DNA from: Azolla caroliniana
Taxonomy: Eukaryota; Polypodiophyta
DNA: 64,000 bases
NCBI GenBank assembly: GCA_043228905.1
Contig: JBHGNT010000012.1
Coordinates: 18,600,001-18,664,000 of the forward strand
Reading direction: 5' to 3'
Shown here: piece after piece, positions 39,101 to 51,707 of the stretch
How the letters are laid out: the number at the start of each line of letters is the position of its first letter
Numbering within the stretch: the stretch's first letter is position 1
The notes under the pieces: model-generated
What the model was told of the DNA's origin: nothing
The model's database searches: none
What the model saw: only the letters and a program-made list of their open reading frames with translations
Position numbers and translations under genes: made by a program

Positions 39101-39283
39101 CAATTTATTACAAAGATTTGTATTTCCACCCAGCGGTATATCAGAAAAAATAGGGTGATGTTAGGATGTTATACAACTATTTATATATATATATATACAT
39201 GCAAAATTTTGATGCCAAAATTCTCACTGTGTTAAATTCACAGAGGTATGTGTTGCCATTGTTGGTGAGTTTATAAATATTAT
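36131..39283. other. intergenic, no gene recognised; ~100-bp duplication
   Basis: About 3.1 kb between the 5' end of the TMEM245-like gene and the 3' end of the SAYSvFN gene. At 36,676-36,850 a segment with 'GGAGGAATCTTTRTATTTTGGAAA' and 'TATAAAG.TRTGTTTTAGGAACAA' occurs twice about 100 bases apart. A GAAA microsatellite is at 37,400-37,420. Frames in 37,010-37,375 are open on both strands but match nothing known to me. Confidence 0.45.
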
Positions 39284-42200
39284 TTAGAATTGTCCTGCTC
39301 TTATGTCCCTGTCCAACCTTTCTGCATTCAATGTGCCAGGAAGTTCCCGGAACCCCTCGTTGAAAATTGAATATGCACTGAAAGGACATTATTAGTATCT
39401 CATTCCAAAAGTGTTTATATGAGCACTAATAATAAGACTAAGTGGGTATATGTCGAGTACAAACCTTACTTCTCCCTCTTGGCGCTTCCCTAAATTTATG
39501 AATATAACAGCAAATGCAGTTATCAGGATCTGCACAGGCAAAGTACAGCCAAGACAAAGCATTATTTAACTCGTTAAAATCTTCGTTATCTTATATGTAG
39601 GCTTTACCCACACAGACAATCAGTAGTTCCATTAATACTTATTTAACTTAGCAACCACATTACCCTTCAAAACCTATTGAATCCAATTGCAGACCCAACT
39701 CAGTGCCATTAATATATGTTTTACTTGTCAAACCAGACTGGCATTTCACGTTTTGGACAATGGTAATTGTCCAAAACCTTTACAATCCAATCACAAACTT
39801 ACTTATTTGGAGTGGCAAACCTATCATTGAAGGTTTGAACAATGACATTGTAGGGGTTACCTAAGAAGAATATTTAAACTTAAAACCTAATTACCATGAC
39901 CTTGTGTAATTTTTTCCTCTGCTAAGATGTGAAGAGATAACAGAGATACAGACAGCATTTACCAGTCTTTAATATAAAACTATTGACTGTGCATAACCAA
40001 ATACAAAATTGTTAAAAGGACTTACATAGACTGGACCAATATCCCACTGATAAGCTACAGGCGCCATTGCAAACCAAAACAGAACTACAACCCACCCTCT
40101 CATGCTGATGGAGAAAATCATAATCAAGATGATGTCTGCCAAATCAAAACAATAAATCATACCTCTCTCACACTAAATCTCTCTAGAGCTATCTCATAAT
40201 TTGGTAATAAAATGTACATCATATTCTGCCCTGCTTTTTCGAATGCCATTTAAGGTGGTTGCTCTAGACAGGTTATATACAATATAATTGTGTGACTAAA
40301 GCCAATGGCATGCTAGCGAACCATTTTCATTTAACAAGCTGGCTCAAATATACAAAAATCCATTATAGAAGGTTACAGTGCAGGGACGTGAACAGATTAA
40401 TTCATTCAAGATATGCTCTTGTCAGGGATAATTTTGCATTTATCCATCCAACATATACTCTTGTCAATGATAAATTTGCATATATCTATTCAACATAAGC
40501 TCTTGGCATAGATAATTTTGAACTTAACGATCCAAGATATGCTCTCAGGGATAAGTTTTCCAGCGAATTCAGATGTCCCAACAAGTTTTAACAAAAGATC
40601 ATTTCATGTGTTTGGCAAAGCTAATGAGAATCACTCCACATTCTCAGGCATTGATTAATGTAATCAAGGAGGAACATATCATACATGGGAACACACATGG
40701 AAGAGATGATCGTCTTCAGATCAAATAATCAACATAAATATGGGTGGTTCCAAAATTCCAGTATTCCACCTGTACACTAAACATATAGAGATTTGTTAGT
40801 ACTATGTATACAACTCAGGGCAAGGATGAAATAGCCTGTGTTAGACATGATGCTCAATGATCCATCCTCTTGAGATATTGGCAATGCACCATGGTGCCAG
40901 AATTTGTAATGCCATTATTATGAGTTCAGACGAGTAAAGGCCAATGTATTTATACTGCAACAGTTTTGGTAGCACCACAAGGTAAATCTTCCAAAGTACC
41001 ACTTATGGAGTTAATAAAAGCCCGACCTAGAATATATCTCCTGAAATATTTTCCCATACTTCCACAAACTCTAAAAGGTGATCCACTCAGGTAACTTACA
41101 TGTACTATTTTCCAGCTAAGTTTACAAACTTTACTAGCATCTGTCTAGATCAACATCTAAGCTCCATCATAACAGCATGTCAATGGATAGAGCATCAACT
41201 GTATCTTTCAAGTAAGAAAATAAATGTTTCATTCTCTTTGAATTATATTATGTTTAGAATTTGAATTTTTATCACTAATTTAGGAGTGCTCAATGTTTCC
41301 TCTTGTTTGAATTAAGTCATGAAAGGTATACTATATGGTAATGGAAGGGGCATAAGTAACATCTTAAGTACAAATAAGAGCATGTAATGGATAGAGCATC
41401 AAATGCATCTTTCGAATGAGAAAAAGAAATGTTTCGTTCTCTTTGAATTATATTATGTTTAGAATTTGAATCTTTCAATCACTAATTTAGGCGTGCTCAA
41501 TGCTTCCTCTTATTTAAAATTAAGTCATAAAAAGTATATTATATGATACTGAAAGGTGGCACATGTAGCATTTTAAGTACAAATGAATCAATGACAAGAG
41601 AAGGGTGGTCCAACAGTCTTTAATGTTCAACTTTAAGACATCCTGCACAGGTTTTCCGTTTTCCGGTCAAGTTATTTGAGATCAATTAAACATTGTTATC
41701 ACATTAAACAAATCGAATCAAAGGCTATTGAAATTATACCTGGTAACTTTAATTTTTGTTGTAAGAAGTGAATAATCTGCTTCTGAAATAGCGTGGCTGT
41801 TTCTGGAATACGAAAACTCTGTAGACACACAAAACAATCACTTAAAATCACAATGCACAGGAACCAGAGAGAGAAAGAGTGGAAGAAAGATTTAATTGAA
41901 GTTTTAAAAAAGCCAGACATCAAAGTGGCTTACAAGGCCCAAAAAGTTACAGTCATAACATTTTTCAGTAACTAATCAATACAAAAAGATAAGCTCATTG
42001 AAAGATTGGGAGAGAAAACGAGAACCAGGTCATCCTCATCATCGGCTCCATCCCTATTTTGAATGTGCTTAGGTGGAGCTTTAGGTGCAACTACTGCAAG
42101 AATAGAATCTGCCTAACCAAGTCATAAGAATGAAAATGTGTTAATAGTAAAATAATTAAATCATCAATCTTTGGAGGTGCCATGATAAGCTAGAAGACGA

Positions 42201-44288
42201 TACCTCCATTGATAAGTTTTACCGAAACAGGCTCATCTTTGTTGAGATCAAGTAGTGTTTTCCCTTTAAATATGAGCTTTAATCTCTCTAGAGGTAAAGA
42301 GGTTTCTTCTGCTACCAATGCCCTAAGTGCAGAGACCTGAATCAAAACACAGACAAAGATATCGCAGCACATGTATCAATATCAGAAAATTTTCAAATTT
42401 GCAACACACACACATCAATTGTTGTTAGCACATTTGATGCATTAAAGTAACATCAATACTATTTCTAACATAGAATACATGGATTTCATCCCAATCACGA
42501 TATGTATAAGAGCATTATTAGATATCTTATGCAATTCCTTTAATTTTTAGTTCTATTGTTTCATTTTTTACTTCCTATGGTATGAAGCCAACCTTAGACA
42601 TGAGCGACTTAATACACTGAGTGGACTCACTTTACTTCTCATTCTTTTGCTACAAATTTGACAGCTTCGGCACTCTGGCCTTGGTCTTATGATACATTTT
42701 CCAACGCTTCGAAAGTACTTGAAATTACATATCTCCACCATACTAATATTTCAAAGTAATATGGATAACAGAAGCAGTAAGGAAAAGCAGGAGAGAATTT
42801 CACAAGTAGATTAGTTTGGAAACTTTGATGACAACATTATATCACACGGGTCCTTTTAACTAAAGGTGGTAAGAGAATTCTCTCCATGTGAGCACAGCTA
42901 AACTAGTGATTGATGTTGTATTATATGTAGGGAATCAATAACTTTCTCTCGCTTACTCAATGATCTATTCCACAATTGCAGCTTGATGTCTCAGTATCCT
43001 TTCATTATATTGATATATCGAAGGTGAGTTAATTATTCCTCTTTTGATCATCGATCTATTCTCAACAAGAATTTCGCAGAGTCAACTTCCCCTTTAACTT
43101 GCATTTTTATGCTTCGTTTTTTAAAGGTTCTATTTGTCTAAATTATATGTTGTGACAGAAAAAAGAACATATTTGAAGATAATGGAAGTAATGAAGACAA
43201 AAGTATTAGGAAAAAAAATCTAAAATATCCCCTAATTTTTCTTTATTTTCTGAAATGCTTTAAAGTTTTCCTTATTTCCCCAAATGCAATCAGTCAAACC
43301 TGGAAAAAACAGCCGCAAGTGCTAGTTGAGCATTGGTATGGATAAACTAGCACCTTCTTCTCTCTTCCAGGGGTAGATTATAGGGCATTTGGGGAAATAA
43401 CTAAAATTCAGGTATAATAATTCAAAGGTTTCCTCTAAGCGTTACTAGATATTTTCTGTACTTGCATTCAAAGATTCTCCTGTGGTTCCTTTGTTACATT
43501 TTTTAATGACGTATATAGTGCCTGAAATCACATGTCTGTTTTTTCTGCAAATTACAGTACACGTTTGTCAAATAAACAGAGAGGGTGATGAAAACAGTGC
43601 AAAAGGCCTCAAACAAAGCCTGAGAAAATGCAAAATGTTGATCTGAATCTGTGGAAGACCTAGCATACGCATGAAAAATATTCGTTTCCAAACTTTCGGA
43701 AACATTCGGAGTCCGAACGGAATCTTGAAAAGTCAGAATCGTTTTCACATTCGAGAAACGAGAAACATTTGCAGTTGTTCAGAGTCCACAATGTTTGGAG
43801 TCGAAATGACAACAGAAACGTTCTAAGTTCTGTAAAAGTCAGAAACATCTGCTTTTCCAGAGTCAAGTAGAATCAGTGGAGTTTAGATTTGTTTCTTCGG
43901 GATCCAAGCATAATAATAAACACATTATGAATCAGAAAGCGTCTCCGCATGATGCAAGAAGGAGAGTGGGAGCGTTTCAAATTCCCTTCATTCCTCAAGG
44001 ATTGCACATGTAAACGACGACTGATTCAAAACAAGAATTCAAAGCAGGAGACGTTTGAAGGTTCTTTTTTCTTCAGGATTCAGGAAGAACAACAACAAAA
44101 AATGTTTGAGAACAGCTTCCGAGGTTTTCTAAACTCATCAGGATTCAAGAAGAAGAAACTCAGGCGCGAGATTAACTGCTGAGAGAGAGAGAGGGAGGGA
44201 GAGAGATTATCCTTACCTCCATTGTTGCAGGAAGATCGAGAGTGTAAGATCTGCCCGGAAGCGCTGTTCGAACAGAAACCCTAGCCAT
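39284..44288 (-). CDS. ubiquitin-like and SAYSvFN-domain membrane protein (SAYSD1-like)
   Basis: Exons in transcript order: 44217-44288, 42204-42336, 42026-42108, 41740-41818, 40026-40135, 39465-39529, 39284-39377; 211 aa, all phases consistent. Residues 1 to about 77 form a ubiquitin-like beta-grasp (MARVSVRTALPGRSYTLDLP, LKLIFKGKTLLD, VKLINGDSILAVVAP). A short acidic linker (NRDGADDEDDL) follows, then the SAYSvFN domain: a helix FQKQIIHFLQQKLKLP, two hydrophobic segments (about 123-150 and 158-172), and the signature SAYSIFNEGFRELPGT at 181-196, ending RDIRAGQF. Human SAYSD1, which has the same C-terminal domain, acts at the ER translocon in ribosome-linked quality control; a similar place for this protein is inference. 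There is no diglycine end to the ubiquitin-like part, so it is a domain, not a conjugated modifier. Intron 4 is 1.6 kb with local duplications. Confidence 0.9.
40395..40560. repeat. short tandem repeat in the SAYSvFN gene intron 4
   Basis: Four imperfect units of about 45-55 bp, built on 'ATATGCTCTTGTCAGGGATAA' then TTTGCATTTATC and CCAACATA, lie in the fourth intron (40136-41739). Confidence 0.65.
41183..41590. repeat. 204-bp tandem duplication in the SAYSvFN gene intron 4
   Basis: ATGGATAGAGCATCAA occurs at 41,183 and 41,387. Both copies continue through TTCTCTTTGAATTATATTAT, GTTTAGAATTTGAA and ATTAAGTCAT to TTAAGTACAAAT. Identity is roughly 85 percent by eye. Confidence 0.85.
43205..43438. 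mobile_element. MITE, family A copy 3 (SAYSvFN gene intron 1)
   Basis: A roughly 234-bp element with inverted ends: left TTAGGAAAAAAAATC, right reverse-complemented TTAGAGGAAACC. Both are followed by a TATACCTGAATTTT-like block and then TTTCCCCAAATGC. The interior strings AGGGCATTTGGGGAAATAA and CCAGGGGTAGA match the family members in the TPST introns. Non-coding. Confidence 0.6.
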
Positions 44289-44296
44289 TTCTTTCT

Positions 44297-44346
44297 CTGT
44301 CTGTCTGTCTGTGTCTGTGTCTGTGTCTGTGTCTGCGTCTGTGTGT
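44297..44346. repeat. TGTC/TGTGTC microsatellite in the leader of the SAYSvFN gene
   Basis: Repeated TGTCTG and TGTGTC units (GACA/GACACA on the gene strand) lie 9-58 bases before the start codon, so they are probably in the 5' leader. Confidence 0.8.
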
Positions 44347-44399
44347 CCTACCAGAGAGAGAGAGTTGATCATTCGGTTTGTCGGTTCCTTATTGGTTTG

Positions 44400-45762
44400 G
44401 ACAGAGTGTCCTATTCTGCCGTTAGGCTCCAGTGACCGGCCTTGTTGATTTGGACATGGAGTCCTCTTCTACCGTAGGCTCCACTGACCGGCCGGACGGC
44501 CGGACAACACGCTCTCCTTGGGATCTATAGTCGCGTACCAACTTCGAGTACCAAGCACGTACGTGTACATTGTGTTGTCAATTTATACCTAAGCCTATTC
44601 GCACTATCACTCATCGCTCCACCAAATCTCCGATTTTTTAGCATATATCACTTGAAGAGTAGGAGGTTGCCGCTAGCTCGTATGGCCACTTCGAAACACT
44701 CAATCGCAGTATACTCTGTTTATTTGTGAATGTTCCAACATCACGTCTCGTTGAACAAAACCCACCAGCAGCACTCCTCCTACATGTCTTATTGAGGACC
44801 AAATATGAGGATTTTCAAAATTGGCCATTTGGATCAACCAGTAGCTATGCAAGTCGCCCCTTCTGTCCACGTGATGATAAACTTCAAAGCCCCTTCTTGC
44901 TTGGGAGGGCCTCTAATGCACAACAATGGGCATTATCAATTTCTCAACCTTCTTCACCTGTTGACAATGTTGTCAATCGAGTTGTGGATATGGATAATGT
45001 ACATACTAGTGATGCCCTCAATATGATTTGCCTTTCACTGTCACTATTGATAGACAAAGAGGCATGCTTTCACAATGTTGTCCAATGTATACTCTACCTT
45101 CATGTCAACCATTAACTAGACCTACTAAATTCAATGCCACACATGCAGACTCCATCAAACCATGTGAAATAATTTACTCGCCAAAACAACGACTAATACA
45201 AACCACATGCAACCCATCCATGAATCTCACACGAACTAGGCACCCCCAACCAAGGATAAACTCAACTAGAGGTTTCCCCCTCAAAATAAAGACTACATCT
45301 ACATGGATAACTTAAGCTATCACGAATATGATCAATAAGACAAGGTTTACAAAGCATTGGAGGATTATGAATGCATTGATTGATGGGAGTGTATTGTGAC
45401 AATACACACTTCCACAATATCAACTACACCCGATTTTGCCTTTCTTAAGTATCCTCCCTACATGGCCCCTCCAAAGGCACTCTAAAGACCTCTAGCTTCC
45501 CTAGTTGACATAATGCAATCTTTTACCCGAGGAGTCCATCTTTACAACTTTACGACCAATTATATGCTACTACTACAATAGTGAGTCACACCAACGTGTT
45601 TTATTTGAACTGTCCTCTAAACTACAAGGGCAAAGGCTCAATTGCCAATGTTTGTAGCGGTTACATCACAAATATCGTTCAAGTGACCACGCAAAAAAAA
45701 ACGCCAAGGTGGGTGAACTATGTTGAGCAAAATCATGTTCAACGATAAGCACCAAATAGAAG
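44400..45762. other. intergenic, no gene recognised
   Basis: Upstream side of the SAYSvFN gene. A minus-strand TATAAATTG-type element is at about 44,580-44,590, too far from the start (about 295 bases) to be firmly assigned. The interval 44,726-45,315 is open in two overlapping plus frames (129 and 95 codons) without recognisable domains and without a splice-joined continuation; it is more likely a decayed element than a gene. Confidence 0.35.
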
Positions 45763-45890
45763 TGTGAACCCAAGTGTTAGGTGCAAAACCTATCTCATGA
45801 TCGGTTATGGTTAAGCATTTAACATTATCGATAACTAATCATGAGATAGGTTTTTGTTTATGCATGTAACACCTAGGCTCACACAAAAGG
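45763..45890. repeat. 128-bp imperfect inverted repeat
   Basis: The left arm (GTGTGAACCCAAGTGTTA then AACCTATCTCATGAT) is mirrored on the right (ATCATGAGATAGGTTTTT then TAACACCTAGGCTCACAC), around a roughly 30-base loop near 45,820. Arms match over about 45 bases with a few gaps. It could be a small MITE or the edges of two facing LTR ends. A second, shorter palindrome (ATTGTGGTGGGAGTTCCCACAAT) lies at about 46,050. Confidence 0.75.
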
Positions 45891-48369
45891 ATGATATTTA
45901 GCAGTATGGGAGGCACTAAAGCAGTGCCCAATTGCTCGTCATGGAGGCATGTATTATAGCACTCTTTGAATGTAATCTTATGAACTCCATATGATAGAAC
46001 TCTTTGAGTTCTATATTGCCATGTGTCCACTATATAACTCATTGGTTTCTATTGTGGTGGGAGTTCCCACAATAGGTGTCACATGAGAGAACTCAAAAAG
46101 TTCGTTGATTTGAATTCAATGTTGGCAATCGTTCAAAGATCTCTACTCAATTTTGGAGCGTTGCCCAACGAGAGGGCACCGGATCTACGGGGGCCATAAA
46201 TGGGGTTCAAAACTAGCCATTCAACAATGTTTAGTGTAAAACCTAATTTATTGGTTCCATTGAAGTTTGTTTTTTCTTTCTCTAGTCCATAGAGAGACAT
46301 ACAAGCATATTAATCTAGACGTGGTAATGGCTTTCATTGAACATAGATTAGAGTAACTAGAGATGCGAAAATAGGTAAATTCCACTTGATAGCACCTTAA
46401 AGTTAGTGTAGTATTTTTTTGTGCCCATCTTAAAGAGCTTTTATGAGGAAAAATCTCAAGTACGATGGAAGCTCTTGAATGGTACTTATATTCCCTGTTC
46501 CATGACTAGCTAGATTTGTCTTGGAAGGGATAGGATCAACAAAGAACAAAGAGAAAAAAGAAGAGATTTTTTTTTTGTTGCTTTGAATCTATTAGCCTTT
46601 TTTGAGTTTTCTCTTTACAACCATAAAAATAAACCTCAATTGTTTTTTTTACTGAAAGAGAGGATTCCTTGTAAATAGGGAGGTCCTCATGGTTCTACCC
46701 CATCAACAACTAGGTCAAGTGATGTAGGTTTAAATCTTAAGCAATGGGTTTCATATGTATTCATCATTTTTAAAGGGTGGATAACCATACCTACAAAGTT
46801 TGCACCACTAGCAACCTAGGAAACAATGCCTTTGTTCAAAAGGATAATATTTTCATTTCAGGGGGGAATTCCATTCATCCTAAGCACGCGATATAGTCAG
46901 AAAAATTCCATACCTTGGGAATAAGATAATGTGATGTTCATTATAAAAACTTCCATAATCTTATTTTAAGTTCATTGTAAAAATATCTTGTACAAAGTTG
47001 ACATGGATCTTTTCTTGTTCCACAAGACAAGAGTTGAATAGGATAATGTTGCCCTTTGAAAAATGACCATCAACCACAAATGATACAACTAGGTTTGGAA
47101 TTTGATTGATTTGTTTTTGTTAATGGAATGAGCTCAGGTGCTCAAATTAACAACTAAGTCTTGTTAAAAATTGAGCCCCACGTCATCGACCCTACTGTGA
47201 CAAGTCAACCAAGCTCTTCCTCTGGCACAACCATGTAATGGTAAAGTGTGAACGTCACTTAAATATTTTCATCACCTAAAAGGCCTTTTGCGACTAATTT
47301 GAATTGAGCAAGTAACGTCTATTCCTAGTCCTTTGTTACTTTTTGAAGGTCCCCATCTTATTGTAAAGTTTAATGGGATATTTTGACACAAGTAACTTAG
47401 TAGCAAGAGCCAAAATAGGCATTGTTCGTCACCTCATGGATTGGGGGGGGGGGGGGAATCAATATAAGCCTACAGTTGTATGTGACACGTTTTTTAGCAG
47501 CACTTTCACTTACATGTGCAGTTTAATTATGATTTCTTGTTTGTTTGTGGTGGGCGGATTGTACCATGATCCTTTCTCAACAAACACAACTTTTTGATTC
47601 GTTGAAACTGTCACAAATATGACCTCTAAAAAATACGTTTTTCTCCAAAAGGCATGGATGAGGTAAATCTCTACTTTTAATAACATTTATTTCCCCATCC
47701 ATAAAATTTTAAAAAATAAAACATTTTATGTAGACATCTACACGAAAGTAAAGAGATAAAAGTTGTGCATGACTATTAGAGAAAACCATCAAAGATGAGC
47801 ACATCACATTCTAATGAATCTGAACTCAGTGTTTGAGTTAAATTCGAGATGTCCCAAAATGTAATATTTAATTATTCCATGGTTCGAATAATCGATTGCC
47901 ATGGAGATCAAATCAATGGCTAGAAAACTTTACATACTTTATTGCATTTACATACAAATTCCCAAACTTGATCAAGAACATGTGCACAACACACATCCAA
48001 AAACAATCAAATTGTCGTCTTTCGGTGTTTTACCATGAAACAACTCATGCGAAGTATATTGATGCCAATAATGGACATCGACATTGTGTTTATCAAGCTA
48101 ACAACATATAAATGACATGCATCTACCCGAAAAAATTAGACAAATTCATTTCAAATCATGTTCCAATATGTTTCTATTTTTCCTTTCTATCACGCCCAAA
48201 TTGCACCATAACTACCAATGACTGGCCTTATTATAATTATTTTGAGAGTACATCAATATTTCTTTGAATGAAATAGATCCAAATCATGCAAGAAACAAAA
48301 CACCCAACCAAGCTTAAGATTATCATATACTCATTCTATTATCATATGTTAACATGATTGAAGAGAGAA
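45891..48369. other. intergenic, no gene recognised
   Basis: AT-rich DNA with a 14-base G run at 47,443-47,456. A hairpin and a TATATAACTCATTGG string near 46,030-46,080 would suit an LTR promoter, but no boundaries could be found. Confidence 0.35.
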
Positions 48370-48830
48370 CTCATATCTTCTTCAACTAGACAGCAACAAA
48401 AGTAGTTGCATCTGGAGACAAGCCCTCGCAGGTCATAGATAGAAACCATTTCAATCTTCTTCAACATGCTCATGTTCAGTATAATTTGCAATCAACACAT
48501 TCCAAGTTATTCCATAGACAGAAACAAAAGTTGTGGCATTCAGAGACAAGCCCTTGTAGCTCAGAGATTGGAACCATTACAATGCTTTTTCAGCATGTTA
48601 TATCCACCAATGCAATTCCAATCAATCTACCTTTATCCAAAAAACCGAATGCTACCACAAGCTTTCAAGATAGAGAACACTATATTCCATGCCTCTACAT
48701 CTCGGTTTTGAAGGCAATTAAATACATTCTGTGCTTCTTCAAGGCAACCACATTTCACATACATGTTTGTAAACACAAAAAGGATGCTTCCTCACCATTC
48801 GAACAATGATTCTTAAGAACATGTGGACAT
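48370..48830 (-). pseudogene. pentatricopeptide-repeat (PPR) gene relic
   Basis: On the minus strand, 48,765-48,685 reads MYVKCGCLEEAQNVFNCLQN then RDVEAWN, the signature of a PLS-class plant PPR motif (compare the usual MYAKCG.LEEA..VF....RDV.SWN). Downstream two short blocks translate as GL|SLNATTFVSV (near 48,550-48,510) and GL|SPDATTFVAV (near 48,430-48,390), the start of the next PPR motif, each with a frameshift before Ser. A stop and several frameshifts interrupt it, and no mitochondrial or chloroplast presequence or DYW end is seen. PPR proteins bind organelle RNA; this copy cannot encode one. Confidence 0.75.
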
Positions 48831-51707
48831 ACCAAACATCCTTTAGTTTCTTGACAACATCATCAAACGAACATAGTTTTACATTGTCATTGTCATCATC
48901 CATGTAAATTACTTTTCGTACTAGTAATATTTGTTGTTATTACAAGCATTTGACAATATTAGAAAGACATATATGGTTTGAACAACCAAACATCTTCAAT
49001 GCATTGTTTTGTTGTAGATGCTAAATCACATTCTTGTTGCGTAGGCCATGCAAAATTATATTCACAATCATATTATTATGACCAGATGATGCACCTTATT
49101 ATTCTATGTTTTCTTCAAATTTCCCCATCATATTTCCTTATTGAGCGATCATGTTTATTTCGACAATGGAAACACATTATTTGAATCATATTGCCTATTC
49201 ACAAAATTGTTTTGAGCTCTTTGTTGAATCCAATGACTTCTTGTTTGATCGATGCCCACCATGATTGTATCCTCTTAGTGACCACAATTAGTTTGATCAT
49301 ACAAAAAACATTGATTGACAAAAATAACTAGTCGATAGCTTTTGAGGGCCATCACATTTCCTCGTGGACCTCCTTAATTCCCATCTTATCCTCCACTTTC
49401 TCCACCAAAGAATGCATTAATGAGTTTATCCCAATAGTAATTCCATTTTGCTCTTTCAATTGGACCAATTACAAGACAAACTCATTAAATGTTGAAATAT
49501 CAAACACACACATGCACTTGATATGCCATTCAATTTTACTGACATGGTAACTTTGGATAGTGACGATTTCAAACTATACTCTTCAAACTTTTTGAGGATC
49601 TATTATCTTCCTCCCTAGCTGGCTTCCAAGTGTTTACAACACAATTGTTACTACAATAACAAAGCCATAAACTAAGCCGAGAGATTATACAATGACTAAG
49701 AGGGTGAAATTGAAATCTTATAGAAATAAGTGGAGCGACTAGTTATATTTGTTTTGGACAATATTGAAGTCATCAAGACATTCTTATCATTAACAAGAAG
49801 GAGAGGTAGAAGAAGAAACCTAAGATATTAATGATGCTCAAAATAGGGAGAGAGCAAGTACATGATTTGCACCATTCTCTAATTGATCCTCTTGTTGTTC
49901 ATTCCTTAGATCTCTACTATCAACATGGACATTTGCATAAGACACTTGACCTTAACTCATGTATATTATTACGCGTTTCCTAACTTTTAAAATTTTATGA
50001 ATTTGGGCATATTGAGGATAATTTTTTATTTGCTTGATGTTAACTTTCAATGAATTGAACAACTATCTCAACTCATTGAAAGCTATAGTTTTATTGATTA
50101 CTTCCAAACAAAATAAACGAATAATGATTATTCAACACTTTGAGTGTTTTTAAAAGGTTTTTCAATTCCAACATATACAGAACACCATCACCACCAATTT
50201 GAGAGAAGTTAACGTGCGCCGTGTAGAAATATGTACTTTAGATGAAATGAACAACTTGATCGCCGAATTGAAAAGTTAACATATAATATATACATATCAA
50301 TGAAAGTAAAATCAAATTCATACATTTTCATACTAGGACGAGTAGGAATTCACTTTTTACACTATACATAATTTTTTATGATAAATTGGTTTACTCCATA
50401 ACTTTTCTTTTGACTATGATTGCCTCATTTATATGTGCCAACTAGGTGTCACATGGTGAATTAAGGCTTGCATGATGCAATCATCGAATTCTCTTCTTCA
50501 ATGACTTGAATGACTCTTAGGTCATCATTTTCTCTTCTTTAAGGACTTCAATTGCTACACCAAAATTTTTCTCTTCTTTATGGACTTTACTGCTCATAGA
50601 AACATCTCATTGTATGACATACTCCATTATGTGCACCCTCTACACGAATGCAAGGATAATTCTCATCTACAACTTTATTTGTCTCAAACTCTATTCAAAT
50701 GGTTTCCTTCATAGAGATCGAGGCATGTATTTAAGGGGCATTTAAAAGTGTAGGACCACTTGCTAGAATAAGAGTGCACTTGGGTGCTTACAATAGAGGA
50801 ATAAGCATGCATGTAGTTTTAAATGGAAGTAATGTGAACACATTGTTGAGATAGTTTGTTTCATCGTCATAAATTCAGTCCACATTGTTCTTTGAACAAG
50901 AGCATTGCATATCTAAGCCCTCCAGATTGATACGCTTGTATCAACTTCTCTTGAACACCATATCTAGATATTAACTACTATAAACTTATTGAAATAAATC
51001 ACTACAAAAATATACATATAGACAAAGGAGGTTAAAGTGGTAAATATGACATATTTGGAGGATTGATCGGCATTTGTTAATGTGCTCCAATAGCATATCC
51101 ATTGTTGAACGATAACATCATACATCCTCGAGTACATAGCATAAAGAGAGCAACATTGTGGGCATGCACAAAGAAAGGCGAGAGTGCAAAGCACAATAAA
51201 CAATAAAACATATTTCCGCATTTTACAACACTTCCGAGAGACATCAAAGAAGAATTACAAGGATCTTCCCACAGCCATTATTTCACAGGTGAGAACAAAA
51301 AACAAATCTAACAAGGAGAAATGTTTCCACTAGCTAGTAGAACTTTACAACACATTTCAAGAGGAACTTCGAAGGAGCCTCTTCCAAACTCTCTCCAAGC
51401 AGTTATTAATCTTCGGAGCCGAGGTGCCAAGGTTTTGATTTGATGGTATTTTTGGCATGGATGGGAAAGACACCAAAGACGCATACACCCTAATGATCAT
51501 TTGATTTTTGACAAATGTTTGCGTGTGTGGATTTAGAGGTTTAGGGTTTAATGTTTGGAAGGAAATGAGGCATGGGTAGCTTAAAAACTAAAACCGAAAC
51601 CCTTTCACCTAAAGGGATAATCCGGAGTCGAGATCAAAATCTATGACTCGACCATATGCTTTGTTGATGCGTCGAAGAATGTCTTTTGAGTTTCGATTTT
51701 ATCCACA
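48831..51707. other. intergenic, no intact gene; possible gag-like remnant
   Basis: Near 49,140-49,260 on the minus strand a short string (CFHCRNKHDRSIRKY) resembles the CCHC zinc knuckle of retrotransposon gag, preceded by Ser/Lys/Gln-rich sequence, but one spacing and the last Cys are wrong and stops interrupt it. The rest is AT-rich. The region from 51,222 to 51,707 holds the 3' flank of the receptor kinase. Confidence 0.3.

Noticed and set aside
44726-45315. Two overlapping plus frames of 129 and 95 codons
   Set aside because: No recognisable domain, no promoter or splice partner; kept as intergenic.
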